DNA of 64,000 nucleotides from Ipomoea triloba (GCF_003576645.1 NC_044927.1:17387631-17451630); one strand, 5' to 3'. Shown: positions 23,001 through 35,627, counted from the stretch's first letter. Numbers and translations: made by a program. Notes: generated from the letters alone by a model not told the origin.

Positions 23001-26000
23001 ACAATGCTTAACAACACACCCTCACCTGAAATCACCATGTGAGACTGCAAAAAATTATCAAAAGGACGGAATAAAAATTTTCAACTAATTTAGAAGTGTC
23101 TTATCTTATGAATGGTCCATGAGAAGTTTAAGTTTATTGCCACATGTGCAGCCTGGGCCACTTACGCTTAAGTGAGCTAGGAGGCATTAAAATGAGTTGG
23201 ATGATCACTACTAAAGATTAGGTGGTGATCTATATATGATTTTTTCCATAAACACGTCATTTTGTTCTTCTATGAAAAGGGAGAATACATAATTTACAAG
23301 GCTTTGAGAGGAGGATCACAGTGAACATCCATATCTTCTGCAAACTTTGTGTTTCTTAACTTTCTTTTAATCCCATGTGCATATCGTTCTGGTACACTGA
23401 GATTTGGCATCCTCATTTGGAGTTATTCTATGCTGATAAATGATCATGATTGCCTTGGTTGATAAGAGGTCATGCCTACCTGTGGCACTAATTCTTGGTG
23501 TTTATGCCTTTAGTGCATAGAAATTTGTGAAACTTTTTTCATCATATGCTTCTGTGAACAAGCTTCTAAGCTAGGGCATTTTGCACTTACTCTACTTGTT
23601 GAGTGGTGAAGAACTATAAAATCATGTTAGAACTGAAAGATTAAATGCTATTTACTTGCTTTGTGTTTGTCAGGAAACTAATGAATATTTTTATTGCACA
23701 GAGGGGTGTGGTTCGCTTTCTTTAAATGTTTAAGACAGTAAATTGAAATACTTATTCAGAATATGTGAATTCATTTTGCTTTCACACAGATTATTTGAAA
23801 TTGCTGTTTAGTGTAACTGAGAAATTTATTCGCAGCCAACACTTCACAAACCCAGCATAATGGCACATGTAGTTCGTGTTTTGAAGGGGGAGAAAACGCT
23901 TCGTATGCATTATGCTAATTGCAGGTTGGTCTACCTGCTATTCTGTTTCTAAAGAGTTTCTTATACCTGGTAGAAATGTAGTAATTGACTAATTAACTAT
24001 GGATTTACTTTTAGCTCTTACAATGCTGATTTTGATGGTGATGAAATGAATGTCCATTTTCCTCAAGATGAAGTTTCTCGTGCTGAAGCCTATAACATTG
24101 TAAATGCTAATGAACAATACATCGTTCCAACAAAGGGTGATACTGTTAGAGGCCTGATTCAGGTTTCTTCATCTTCATTTATGTTTTTCCCAACTTCTAA
24201 ACTGTTTTTCCGAACTTATTGTCATTACTGATTTATGATCTTTTACTGCTGTAAATGTTGTGAATCAATGGTACTAATGTGAATGTTCTTTGGCAACTTC
24301 TTTAGGATCATATTGTAAGTGCTGTCATTCTTACAATGAAGAATACATTTTTAACTCTTGATGAGTTCAACCAACTTCTCTATGGGTCTGGTGTGTTCAT
24401 GGCGGGGCATGGTTCATTTTCTGGAGATCGTTCTCGGAAAGTTTCAACAGTAGACTCTGAGAGTTTTCTGCAGCCTGTATTGCCTGCTGTGTGGAAACCA
24501 AAGCCTCTTTGGACTGGGAAGCAGGTTTGATAAGAGATTGCCAAGTTTGTGCTGAATAACCTTGATTTATGAACATATCTCTTTAATTGTTTTTAACATT
24601 ACAATTCTAGGTCATTACTTCAATTCTAAACCATCTGACAAGAGGTTTCGCACCTTGTACCATCAGAAACAAAGGGAAAGTTCCGGAGAAATACTTCTCG
24701 AAAGATAAAGATAATACTGCTGATAATAAGTTTATCATTTGGAAAAATGAGTTTGTACGTGGTGTACTTGACAAGGCACAGTTTGGGAAGTTTGGTTTGG
24801 TCCACACTGTTCAGGAGCTTTATGGTTCAAACATTGCGGGAGCGTTGCTCTCTGCTTTTAGTCGATTATTTACCATTTTCTTGCAGGTGGTTGTCTTATC
24901 TTTTTTCTTTTCAAAGTTTAAGTCTTTATATCAAGCCTGTTGGATCATACTTTTTTTGCTGGTTTCACTTCTATCATTCAGACTCATGGCTTCACATGTG
25001 GAGTGGATGACCTTATAATATTGCCTGACTATGACTCCAGAAGGAAAGAGCATCTTGAAGGGAATGATGTTGGTGAAGAAGTTCATGCTAATTTTGTTAA
25101 GTTCAAACCTGGAGAAATAGGTATCATAATCTATTGCATATGCATATAATGAAAGGAATTCTCAGACACTGTAGCTGTGCTTGGCATTTTGTAATATTTT
25201 GTTCTAATTACCCGCTAAATTCTCAGACACTTGCTGTAGCCATGCCTGTCACTTATTTTTTTAATCTTTTCTCTCTGTGTATTGTTTTAATTACCTTTTT
25301 AATTCTGCAGTACCTTAGGTTTTTGATGAAATTCCTGACATTATGAAAAATAAATGCTTTGAGTGAGTTAACAAGGCCATAAACTATTTGACTTATCAAT
25401 GCATAAAAACTTTTGGTTGCTCTTATTTACTGCAATCCTATAGGAAAGCTTCTAAGCTAGTCCTCTGTTCATGCTGTATATCATTGTTCTTTTTCATCAA
25501 TTTATATTAGCAGAACGCCATGCTTTTCATCAATTCAACAAAAAGAGATAATTATAATATAATATGAATTTAATGCATTCTCAATATACGTGTATACATG
25601 CACTGCAAATAATTTTCTACCTTGAAATGGTCCATGTGTCAAGATCTTGCAAATAAGAAAAATGTTTTCGAACAAATCTCATGAATTTGCTACCCTAATG
25701 AACAAACTTTTGATAACTCCTTTTTGATTGTTTTATACCTCTATTCATTTATTTTCTTAATTCTTATCTATTTGTATATATATATATTTTTACTGATGTT
25801 ATTTGTTTGGTTTATTGTAGGTCCTGTAGAACTCCAGCTGGAAATTGAAAAAGCTATTAGCACAGATAAAGAAAATGCTGTAGCTTTCTTGGACATGAAG
25901 ATGAAAAATAAACTGAACCAAAAAGCAGAAAAGATGGACAAAGATTTGCTTCAGAAAGGATTATTAAGACCGTTCCCCAAGAATTGCATCTCTCTTATGA

Positions 26001-29000
26001 CAGTCACTGGGGCTAAGGGTAGTACGGTAAGTTGATTATTTATTTTTTTCAGGCTCACAGATTATTTCTTCTAGGCCTTCTCATTTTTCGTTCTGGATCA
26101 TAAAGAGTCACATCCACATGGACTTGCCATTTGCAACTGGTAGATGGCAAACATTATTCTTAGTGTCATGGGTTTTAGACCTGCCTGGCTTCTAAACCTT
26201 GCATCTTCAAACGCAGTTTGCTTTTGCTATAATTTTATTGTCATTCCAAGCGGTTTATATTTCTTTATGTCTAGCATTATTCTATTTTTAATGATGGTAA
26301 ATTGTGAAGCAATGGTTTTCTAGTTTATATTTGAATGATGCTTTATATCATTTTGTTAGTAAATGAAGGTATGATGTCCAAAGCAATGGGTTTCTTCCAC
26401 ACCATAGTTTTGGATAGATTGAGATTGAGATTGAGATTGGAGTGCTTGGTTCACTCTATGTAGATTACTTCTTCACATATGTGATCATATTTTCTCCTTA
26501 TTTAAACTTTTGCTTTCATGAAGTTTTTGTTTTATCCCAGGAGAAACAAGTCAAAAATATTAAAATCATCACGGCTGATTATCTCAAGATAGTTAATTTT
26601 GTTACCTATTTGCCTGAACTCTTGCTCTTATTTTTTAGTTATAAAATTTTTAGAATTATTTTATTTTATTAAATATTAATATATTTCTGTATAATATTAC
26701 TTGCTGACTTGCTGTTAAGAAAGTGAATGGGGTGAATGAATATAGTTTGTCACACGTTAGCTCCAAAAGGAAATAAATTGTAGCACCTTGTGAGAAATAA
26801 ATTAAACAAGTTTAGTGGTTCCCAATATCCCTAATATTTAGAAAGTGATCCAAGGAATAGGACCTTGTTCCTCATTGGTTGGTTTGGAATGAAGGGGATT
26901 GACAATGTTTTGAAGTCCATTAATCCTCTATGGATTAATTCAAGGTATTTTAATGGATATGTTTTTTTTTTTTTTGGGCTCAAGGAGAGACCCCTGTTGC
27001 TGCTTTTTCCTTGATTGTTTTTTTGGATAGGCTTGATTTGTTTGTAGTATGCTTTCTGTACACTCTTTTGTAATACGATTGGTATCACTTGTGTTAAAGT
27101 ATAGTGTATAAACTATTAATAGTGTATAAACTATTAGCGGAATCCTTATATTAAGGCTAGTGGAGCACTAGCATGTATTAGGGCAGGATTTAGGGAGTCT
27201 TGTCTCTCCCTCTCTCCTATATATGTGTATCAGTTTATGCAGTGAAGAACAAACAGAAAACACAGAAATATATTAGCTTTTCTCCCCATTTTAGTTTCTT
27301 AACATGGTATCAGAGCCTACTGGGCATTGATCGGAGCAAAGAGGCGACGCCGCCGGAGGAAGCGAAGCGGCGAACGGAGCCTTCACGCGCCGCCACGCGC
27401 CACCGCTGACCGGAGCTCTGGCGACCAAGCGCCGGCGCGTGGGGGCGCGTGAGGCCGTTTCCGGCAAGGTTTCCGGCAGAAATTTGTCTTGTTCGTCTCG
27501 TTTTGGTGAGCCCATTCCATCATGATGTCACTGCTGCCCGTCTTCAGTAGCTTTTGCGATTTTGTCCCCCTCTTTCTCTCACTTTCGGTGCAGCAGAACA
27601 GCTACAGCAACGGAGACCTTTTGACCTCCATCTTTTCCGGCGAAGGCAGCTGCGGCGAGCAGTCGTGGCCAGCGAAGATTTCCGGCAGTGGTTGGTGATG
27701 AGCACCGACCGCTATTGTTGAAGATGATGAAGTAATGGTGTTGTTGATGTTGGAAGTGTTATAAGGAGGGAGGATCTCTTTGCAGTAGGTTTGTTGGGCA
27801 GCAGGTTTTGGGTTTTGTGTGTTTTGGTTTTATTTTGATGGTGGAATGAAGGGGAATAATTGGGCAGTAGATTGTGTTGTTTAGTTTGTTTTAATTTAAT
27901 TTGGTATTAAGTTTAGTTTATGTGATGTTTGGGTCATGGGATTCATCTCATATTTATAGTCATGCTATGGTGTGAGTGGGAGGTGCGTTGTGGTGTTTAA
28001 TTGGGATGGTGGCATTCCTTCATTAGAGAAGAGAAGTAGCATCAGCTTTGATAGCCGAATGATAGTAGGCTTTGTGGTCAAGTTGACAGCTTTGGTAGCC
28101 GAATGAGAGTAGGCTTTGCGGTTGAGTTGACACCTTTAGTGGCCGAATGAGAGTAGGCTTTGTGGTCAACTAGAATTGAAATCTTTGGTGACAGGAGGAT
28201 CCATTTGAAGGACCATCCGATTGCATCACAACAGCAAGGTTTTTAGCAGTAAACCTAAGGCAGTACAGCTTGTTCATTCTGAAGAAACAGGGGTGCTGCA
28301 GGATGGACAGCACGGTTGTCAGGAGAGGTGCGGACCTGGCATATGCCCGTGGCATTATGAAATGTCGGCAGATGAAGAAGAATGGTTCAGGATGAACCAG
28401 TTTTTGTGCCAGAATGAACAAGTAGTTTGCGACTTGGGTATTGGTCTCTAGATGTAATGTCCTATGACTCATGCAAGATATTTGTAACAAGCTGGAGCAT
28501 AATGTTAAAGTATAGTGTATAAACTATTAATAGTGTATAAACTATTAGCGGAATCCTTATATTAAGGCTAGTGGAGCACTAGCATGTATTAGGGCAGGAT
28601 TTAGGGAGTCTTGTCTCTCCCTCTCTCCTATATATGTGTATCAGTTTATGCAGTGAAGAACAAACAGAAAACACAGAAATATATTAGCTTTTCTCCCCAT
28701 TTTAGTTTCTTAACAACTTGGTGCCTTTCAATTCTATTTCTTTACTTACAAAAATAAATACAATAGGCATTCGCATTATAAAAGCTTGATGTATCCTCTG
28801 GTGCTCTGCAATTTAAACTTAGAAATCCGTTATCTCCAAATTATTGGTTTAAACTGTCAAAGTGTCAAGTTAGTTATCAATTCAAAGACGCATTGCTTGT
28901 TTAATATTGTCATTGATATTCTCTTTTTCAATTTTGATCATGTTTAGTACTTGTGAATGCTTCCTGTAGGTTAATTTTCAACAAATATCATCATATCTTG

Positions 29001-32000
29001 GCCAACAAGAGTTGGAAGGAAAGCGAGTGCCTCGGATGGTTTCTGGGAAGACTTTGCCATGCTTTCCCCCCTGGGATTTCACTGCCAGGGCAGGAGGCTT
29101 TATCAGTGACCGATTTCTTACTGGTCTCCGTCCTCAGGAATATTACTTTCACTGCATGGCTGGTCGTGAAGGGTATATCCAAAACTTTCTTTGTTATTCC
29201 CATTTTCTTCAACCTTTTACTTAAAAATTTGTGATCATTGCATACTTACAATTTATAAATAATTAGAATATTGGACAATGCAAAATTCTCTTGTAGAAAT
29301 AAAGAACAAGTATTGTTAAAAAAGCTCAATATAGTATTAGGTACATAAACACACGAAAAGAAGGTACATGAAAGGTTACTTCTTAAACAAAAGGTGCTTG
29401 AAAAGCCAAGAGTCACCTAAAGAGATTGTGACATCACCTAAAATTGCATGTCTGTACATTTAACACTTAAATATATCCAACATTTAATATCTATGTGGCT
29501 GCATTGGGGAAGGCTAAAAAGAAGTAAACTTTATGTGAGGATTTATATAATCCAAAATGGGATAGGCTGGGAAATTGATTCGTATTGTTATTGGGTTGAA
29601 TTGAAGCCTTAGTTTTATCTGATTTTTCTAATAGACATGTCACTTCTGGTTTTGTTATCATCTTGGCTCCTTACTCGGCTGACTTGTATATACAGATTAG
29701 TAGATACTGCTGTTAAGACTTCTCGCAGTGGATATCTTCAAAGGTGCTTGATAAAAAATCTTGAGAGCCTCAAAGTTTGTTATGATTATACTGTCCGTGA
29801 TGCAGATGGCTCGATCATCCAATTTTACTATGGTGAAGATGGTATTGATGTGCATCGAACTAGCTTTCTCAAAAACTTCAAGGCACTTCAAAAGGTATGC
29901 CCTTTCTGTATAATCCTGCCTGATAATGCTGTCTCATTTTTATCATTGGGAACGAATGTCCAGTGATTTCTCCATTCCTCTTTTATTGATGCTTAGAATG
30001 AAGAAACCATTCGTCAAAAGTTTCATCCTGCACGCCAATTCAATTCTTATATTGAAAAATTGCCTAATGGACTTGAAGAAAGGGTGAAGAAATTCTGGAT
30101 GGAGAGGAAGGCGAAGTTAGATGAAAAATCAAAGAAGTCATTAGCAAAGCATGTGCAAGAGGAACATCTTGAGAAGCAAGTGGAGCAGCTAACTGCAGAT
30201 AAAAAGAAGCTAGCATCATTTCTTAAATTAGTAGAACAGAAGTATTTGTTTAGTCTGGTGCAAGCCGGGGAACCTGTAGGTGTAATAGCTGGTCAGTCCA
30301 TAGGTGAACCATCAACTCAGATGACGTAAGATACATCCTTCCTTTTCTCTAAATTTATCTTTGTTGTTTTGCATGCCTTAGCTTTGATTGAAAAATATTG
30401 AATTTGCTGCATGCTTGGTCCCATTGTGGGTTTCAATATCGCGTCTATCATAGTTATCGCGTCCCATTGTCACCTAGGCGGGCGCCGCGACTTAACAGGG
30501 CGCCGTGATAACTATGGCGTTCATTACTTAACTTTAAGATTGTTTCCTGGAAAGATTTGTTGAATATTCATCAATTTGCATTATTAACCTCTAGATAGTT
30601 TAATCCTCTTGTTGGTATGAAGAGAGATGTTTAGTAGGATTGTTGGAAATTACCTCCTGAAATATGTTTCGATATTATGGTTTTAAGGTATAACTTTTTG
30701 CTTCATTTCTTTGAATTGAATACTTCCAAATCAGTCTTTTAAATCTTTTCTCCACTATTTCAACAAATACATATTGCTGTTTTAACAACTTTGTTTGGTT
30801 TCCAGACTTAACACTTTCCATCTTGCTGGCCGTGGGGAAATGAATGTCACACTTGGTATTCCACGTCTTCAGGAGATTTTGATGACAGCTTCTGATGTGA
30901 TTAAGACTCCTTTTTTGTCCTGTCCCTTCCGTGGGTGGACATCAAGGTAAATTTCTGGCTTTTATTACCTGCAGTGCATTGGCATCCCTACTAGTATTGG
31001 TGAATGTGAGTGATTAAGTCCATATCTTGTGGTTTGCTACAAGATATATAGGGACTCCTTTAATGTGATTTCTCCATTTATTTCATTCTCTATCCTTATC
31101 TGGGTTAGTCAATGGTGTTTTCCCCTTTTGTTTATTTCCGTCTCTTCAAGGTCCGCGGGTTTGGTTGAGAGATGATTAAATAAATGTGACAAAAACATGT
31201 GGCAGGGTGTTTTATTCACATTTATGATAGGCAAAAACAGGTGGCAAGGTGTTTTGTTCTCATTTATGATAGACATATCTGGATATTGGCATTCAGATTA
31301 GAGACAATAGCCAATACTTTGTTCTGGGTTTAGCATGTTGGTTTTTTAATGATTATTTTTGGTCTCTGGCACACATTGTGTCCAAGAAATTTTTTGCTAC
31401 ACTAAATATGCCTTAGATTAAGGACTTCTCTTTCTGTCTTCAGGGATGATGCCCAGTCCCTTCTAGCAAAAGTGAATAAGATCACTGTTGCAGACATGAT
31501 TGAGAGCATGGAAGTCCATCTATTGCCGATATCAATTCACAACAAAAACATTTCTCAAGTTTACAAGCTTATTGTGAAGCTCAAAAAACATGATTTTGTC
31601 TCGTTGGAAGATTGCAAGTATACCCTCAAATCTGCGTTTTTGAGGGAGTTGGAGGATGCAATTGAAAATCATTTGTCCTTGCTTTCTAAAATTAGTGGCA
31701 TAAAAAATTTCAAATCCAGTGCTCAGTCAGTTGCATCGAATGAAACAGATGAAAATGCCTCTGGTGCCAAATCTCAAGAAGATATGGCTGATGATGATGA
31801 TGGTGATGAGGAGGATGATAGAACTGAGGATCTTGGTTCTGATGCACAAAAAAGAAAACAGCAAGCTACAGATGAGATGGATTATGACGATGGATCTGAC
31901 AATGAGCTTTCTGAAATGAAAAATGATGAGACTGATGATGTCAATAGTAGGGAGGAAGAAGCTGGAGATGATGATGATGAAGATGATGAACTGAGAGAAT

Positions 32001-33274
32001 CATCAAAGCCTAAATCAAGTGAGAAAAAGACCAAGTCTACAACTAAAGTAAAGCGAAAAAAGGAAATCTTTGTGAAAAAGGAATCTGACAGGGCTATTTT
32101 TGTGGGAACAAAAGGGTCATGCTTTGAGGTCCAGTTCAGATTTACAAATGAACCTCATATTTTACTAGCACAGGTATCTGCTAATCCTTTTTTTTGGATG
32201 ACTTCCTAGATGCCTTCCTATTTCCTATTCTCTTCACACAGAATTAATATCTTACAATTTTGACTTGTTCTGGCTTGCTTCACCAGAATATATTCAAGAA
32301 ATTAGTAGACAAGTGCATATTGCGGAAGTTAGTGACAATTCCTAGCGAGTAGTAATAGCTTTAAAATTTTTAATGTGTATTGATACCTTTAGAGAAGTCA
32401 CAAATGAGTTTTAAGTTATGGTATAGTGCCCTCCAATCCTCCATAAATGAATGTTGTGAACATTGACGAATGGGGGTGGCCATGTTACGAATGTTAAATT
32501 GCATTTATCAGAGAATTGGAAACCAGAATGAGTTGAGGATGAAATATATGCTTGTAGTATAGGAAGAGATTCTCTCTCTCCCTCTTGTCTTATTTATTTA
32601 TTTATTTGTTTGCGGTTCATTGTGTTGATTCAAAAGACTTGAAATACACGCAGGTGGCTCAGAAGACTGCAAAGAAAGTTTACATCAAGAGTTCCGGGAA
32701 GATCCATAATTGCAGAATGGTTAAATTTGATGTGGATGAAAATACGGTACTTTGGGACGGGGAGAAAAAGGAAAAAGCCAAGAGGCTTCAGAACAATGAA
32801 AGCAAAAATGCTCCCTTTTATTGGGCACTGAAAGCTGCTGGAGTGGATTTTGGTGCATTTTGGGAATTGCAGGATGTACTTGATGTGAATCGAATATACA
32901 GCAATAATATCCATGCCATGCTGCAAACATTTGGGGTCGAAGCTGCCAGGGCAAGTCTCATCAGAGAGGTGAAGACTGTGTTTGGTATTTATGGTGTTGA
33001 GATTGATTTTCGCCACTTAAGCCTGATTGCAGACTACATGACCCACAATGGTGGCTACCAACCAATGAGCAGACATGGAAGAATAGCTGATTCATTGTCA
33101 CCCTTTTTGAAGATGTCTTTTGAAACCGCGTCCAAATTTATAGTAGAAGCAGCATCTCATGGTATGACGGACAACTTGGAAGCACCGTCATCCAGAATAT
33201 GCCTTGGCTTACCCGTCAAAATGGGTACTGGTTCTTTTGACTTGATGCAAAAGTTGGAAATTGATGCACAATAA
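14692..33274 (+). CDS. NRPA1: DNA-directed RNA polymerase I largest subunit (21 exons)
   Basis: Catalytic subunit of nucleolar Pol I, which transcribes the 45S rRNA precursor. Exons I read: 14692-14709, 14857-15026, 16231-16390, 16471-16824, 17847-18098, 18209-18388, 20512-20674, 21642-21832, 22163-22426, 23836-23924, 24015-24162, 24306-24524, 24611-24886, 24982-25120, 25821-26026, 28970-29172, 29696-29894, 29997-30325, 30806-30946, 31444-32173, 32654-33274. All introns are GT-AG and phases agree, giving 5,052 nt, or about 1,683 residues, close to the size expected for this subunit. Landmarks: clamp zinc site C64-x2-C67...CPGHCGH, C214/C217, the Mg-binding NADFDGD (Asp619/621/623; 24022-24042), trigger-loop region [12 protein letters not shown] (about 1176-1187), and an Asp/Glu-rich insertion (about 1348-1420) that distinguishes Pol I from Pol II and III. 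No Pol II heptad tail. The first exon is only six codons, so the true start is the least certain part; no frame break is seen. Confidence 0.93.
15027..16230 (+). other. NRPA1 intron 2
   Basis: Non-coding. A stretch near 15695-15720 (actccctaatggggatgctctaa) looks like one end of a MITE, but I found no matching opposite end. Confidence 0.6.
16825..17846 (+). other. NRPA1 intron 4
   Basis: About 1 kb between a good donor (ATG|GTATGTGG) and acceptor (CTGTAG|GCTGGC). No repeat or gene recognised. Confidence 0.7.
19067..20248. mobile_element. MITE in NRPA1 intron 6, interrupted by a foldback element
   Basis: Left end tcgtgtttggttcac and right end gtgaaccaaacgtgcg are inverted repeats of the GTTTGGTTC class. 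The foldback element at 19090-19678 sits near its left end, and a (CT)n(TA)n microsatellite (about 19989-20042) lies inside. Non-coding. Confidence 0.55.
19090..19678. mobile_element. Mutator-like foldback element
   Basis: Long inverted repeats of roughly 165 bp: ttggaataagggtcaaatag... at the left mirrors ...cctatttaactcttattccaa at the right, including the paired phrases caattgggtcc/ggactcgattg and ttaacccaaaatgac/gtcattttgggttaa. The centre has AT palindromes and a stretch of CT-rich sequence. The ends share wording with the MULE-like end at 6490. An exact target-site duplication was not resolved. Confidence 0.65.
20754..21408. mobile_element. Tourist-like MITE in NRPA1 intron 7
   Basis: Starts gggggcgtttggttcgg and ends gtgaaccaaatgaccac, imperfect inverted ends, flanked by TTA on both sides (20751-20753 and 21409-21411). 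Non-coding. It contains a run of gcatgcatgca-type repeats near 21110-21190. Confidence 0.65.
22427..23835 (+). other. NRPA1 intron 9
   Basis: About 1.4 kb; no transposon structure or gene recognised. Confidence 0.6.
25121..25820 (+). other. NRPA1 intron 14
   Basis: About 0.7 kb of AT-rich intron; nothing else recognised. Confidence 0.7.
26417..26440. repeat. (GATTGA)n microsatellite in NRPA1 intron 15
   Basis: Four tandem gattga-type units. Confidence 0.8.
27092..28715 (+). mobile_element. Young non-autonomous LTR retrotransposon in NRPA1 intron 15
   Basis: LTRs 27092-27304 and 28503-28715 (213 bp each, TGTTAAAG...TTCTTAACA) look identical base for base. A 5-bp target duplication acttg lies at 27087-27091 and 28716-28720. 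A primer-binding site TGGTATCAGAGC (27305-27316), complementary to initiator tRNA-Met, follows the left LTR directly, as in Copia elements. The 1.2-kb inside has no gag or pol. Its 5' part is GC-rich with many cgccgg-like words, and 28035-28170 holds three units of about 50 bp (gccgaatgagagtaggcttt). Identical LTRs imply recent insertion, so a relative must have supplied enzymes in trans. Confidence 0.92.
27305..27316 (+). other. tRNA-Met primer-binding site
   Basis: TGGTATCAGAGC immediately after the left LTR of the non-autonomous element. Confidence 0.9.
30449..30516. mobile_element. Tiny GC-rich foldback MITE in NRPA1 intron 18
   Basis: catagttatcgcg (30449-30461) pairs with cgtgataactatg (about 30504-30516), and ggcgcc occurs on both sides of the centre. 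A short inverted repeat of the CATAGTTATC/GATAACTATG class, much more GC-rich than the surrounding intron. Confidence 0.5.
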
Positions 33275-33755
33275 GAACCCACCACTGTTGTGCACTTTTC
33301 TAATGCGATTTTTGTTTATCATTCAAATTAATCTTTTTTAAAATTTTTGTTTTGCAACTTGTTTACCGACAGTCAGAAATTTTGATGAAGCCATTTGGTC
33401 ATTGAGCATAAGATATTTCCTTTATTCTGTTTTGTATTTAAACAAATATGATGAAAAATGGCATTCAGCCAAGATGTATTGGGAACGAAATGATTTCGTT
33501 TGATGGAGCGTAAATCTCGTTTACGTTTTATGTTGCCAACAGAAGTTGATTTGATGTATTACTTCCTGCTTCTGCATTACCATACAACTTAATTACTTAA
33601 AGAAAGTATTTTTCACTAATCATACCCTTGAGCGGGTTTCGTAGTTAGCCTTTTCTAACTATCTAGAAGAGGGTTAAATTCTGGGCTGGAGTTGAAACAA
33701 TCATTATTCTATGGACCATGTATGGATTGAAAATAAAAAGTATATTTTTAATTCT
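33275..33755 (+). other. NRPA1 3' untranslated and downstream region
   Basis: No coding sequence. AATAAA-like words occur (for example near 33731), but none clearly marks the poly(A) site. Confidence 0.5.
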
Positions 33756-33772
33756 ATAAACTATGGTCTAAA

Positions 33773-33927
33773 GCCAAGGACCTTGTAGTCCAGTGGCATC
33801 AAACCCTTTCCTTTATACGGGAGGTGGAGACTCAGTGGAGTCAATACTGACTTGTGCTTTAATAGGTTGAGAAAGTAGTTATGAACTGATACTGCATTGT
33901 AATAGAATTAATAGTATTAAAAAAAAA
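33773..33927 (+). mobile_element. tRNA-derived SINE with a 17-bp target duplication
   Basis: The 5' end carries a perfect Pol III A-box, TAGTCCAGTGG (33786-33796). The B-box region is degenerate (ggtggagactc). The element ends in an A-rich tail (attaaaaaaaaa). A 17-bp direct repeat, ataaactatggtctaaa, flanks it exactly (33756-33772 and 33928-33944), as expected for LINE-mediated insertion. Non-coding. Confidence 0.85.
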
Positions 33928-33944
33928 ATAAACTATGGTCTAAA

Positions 33945-34687
33945 CAATTGTATGAATTATAAATATATTATTTAGAATTACTGTATATTATTTGAGTACT
34001 TAAAGTATATTATTTTATATATTATTGAGTAAGTACATTTAATACACAAATAATATACTATTAATATATTAAAAATTTACCTTATATTCATCTTCTATAA
34101 AAAAAAGTTTGTCTAGCATAAGAGGCCAAGCTAGTGCCTCTTGAGTGTTGGGACTCCTTGTCAATGGTTATATCTTATACACGTAGCAACATGTACCCAA
34201 ACACATCCTTTTTTTTTTTCCTTGTACACTTTTTAAATTTAATTTTTTTTTATCTTTTTCTTTTTTAAAAATAAAAATATTACATAAAAATATAACATTA
34301 AAAATTTCTAATTGAGATTTTTTAAATAACACTTACATTGATATATTTTTTAAAAGTAAATTTCTAAATACATAAAATTATTAGTTTAATTGAATGTTTA
34401 TATACATTAAGCTTTGTTTTTATGAACATATAAAAGGAATATTATGAATTTACTATAAATTGAATGTAAAAAAATATTAGTGTTTATCGACATTAAACTT
34501 TAGGCTTATAGACAAATAGAAGAGTTAATTTAAGAGGAGGTCCATTGTCTTTAGTGGCAATTTCAAATTTAGTCCGAGATTATTGTTTTTGCCATTTGAT
34601 ACCCGATACTATTATATTTTGGACATTTTTGGTCCATCTAGTGACTTTTCTAGATAAACTCTATATTTTAGGCAAGGAAATTTTCGT

Positions 34688-34690
<3 letters not shown>
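33945..34690. other. AT-rich intergenic stretch
   Basis: No gene or repeat structure I can support. Confidence 0.6.

Positions 34691-34723
<33 letters not shown>
34691..34723. repeat. Poly-T run of 33 bases
   Basis: Uninterrupted T run; could be the reverse-oriented tail of a retroposon, but no body was recognised. Confidence 0.9.
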
Positions 34724-34724
<1 letters not shown>

Positions 34725-34796
34725 TGTTGGTTTGCTGAAGAACCAATGATTAATCCAACAAAGAACTGAGAAGAAAGACACACAGTACACATCACA

Positions 34797-35100
34797 CTAG
34801 GGCTGTTAACGAATCGAATATGAACGAACAAATGTTGTTCGTGTTCATTTGTTAAGGTTTTCTGAAAGTCTTATTCGTGTTTGTTTGTTAAGCGTTCATG
34901 AGTGTTCGTTAAGCTCGCGAACATGTTCGTTAATGTTAATGGACATGTTCGTTAATGAACAGGTTCATAAACATATTCATTAACGTTTGCAAACATATTC
35001 GTGAACATGTTCACGAATGCTTAATAAACAAACACATGCATATATTTATGATCACAATTTGTTTGTGAACAAGAAATAATCTATGTTCACTACTCACAGA
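34797..35100. mobile_element. hAT-like element end rich in GTTCGTGAAC repeats
   Basis: Starts ctagggctgttaacgaatcg, a terminal sequence shared by many non-autonomous plant hAT elements. It continues with many short palindromic words (gttcgttaatgaac, gtgaacatgttcac). The right end was not located. Confidence 0.4.
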
Positions 35101-35269
35101 TCAACAGAGAAAATAAAATATTTTTAAAAAGATAGGAGATGATGCATTGCAAAACCAATAAAAAACACATAATAGTATAATAAATATGTTGTTTGTACTT
35201 TTGCTTAACTAAAGATATAACATTGCACATTAACTAAACAGATAACAGATAATTGGACAATTTTGAATC

Positions 35270-35430
35270 TTGGCATGCATAAATTTGCACCATCAGGCGC
35301 ATAAATTTAAACCTTTAAGGTGCATAAAGTTGGAAATTAATTTACATAACTTTGCACCTTAATGTGCATAACTTTGAAACTTTAGGGGCACATATTTGCT
35401 ACTTAAGGTGCATATATTTGTCATTGTGGG
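35270..35430. repeat. Short degenerate repeats of the type tgcataactttgcacc
   Basis: Five or six imperfect units of about 25-32 bp (gcataaatttgcacc, gcataactttgcacc, gtgcatatatttg), some inverted. The style recalls the repeat block at 2190-2720, but the wording differs. Confidence 0.5.
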
Positions 35431-35627
35431 CAACGATAGAAGATATGCACTTCGTGGACAAATGACAATCCGGGCTTATTATTGTGAGGCTAATTTATTG
35501 ATAAAGTTATTATTTATTAATTATTAGAATTATCATAAGACTTTTTTCTCTCTCGCCTCTTTCGCGAGCTTTTTCTCTCTTGCTGATTTGCGCAACTTTA
35601 GGGTTTCTTTTGCTTGTCATTTTCTCT

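Noticed and set aside
26831..27088. Minus-strand ORF in NRPA1 intron 15
   Set aside because: The translation is low complexity with no recognisable domain, and a T-run supplies its Lys stretch; it may be part of an old retroposon tail but I cannot support it.
27291..27515. ORFs in the GC-rich part of the non-autonomous LTR element
   Set aside because: Ala/Arg/Pro-biased chance frames from GC-rich sequence; no gag or pol motif.
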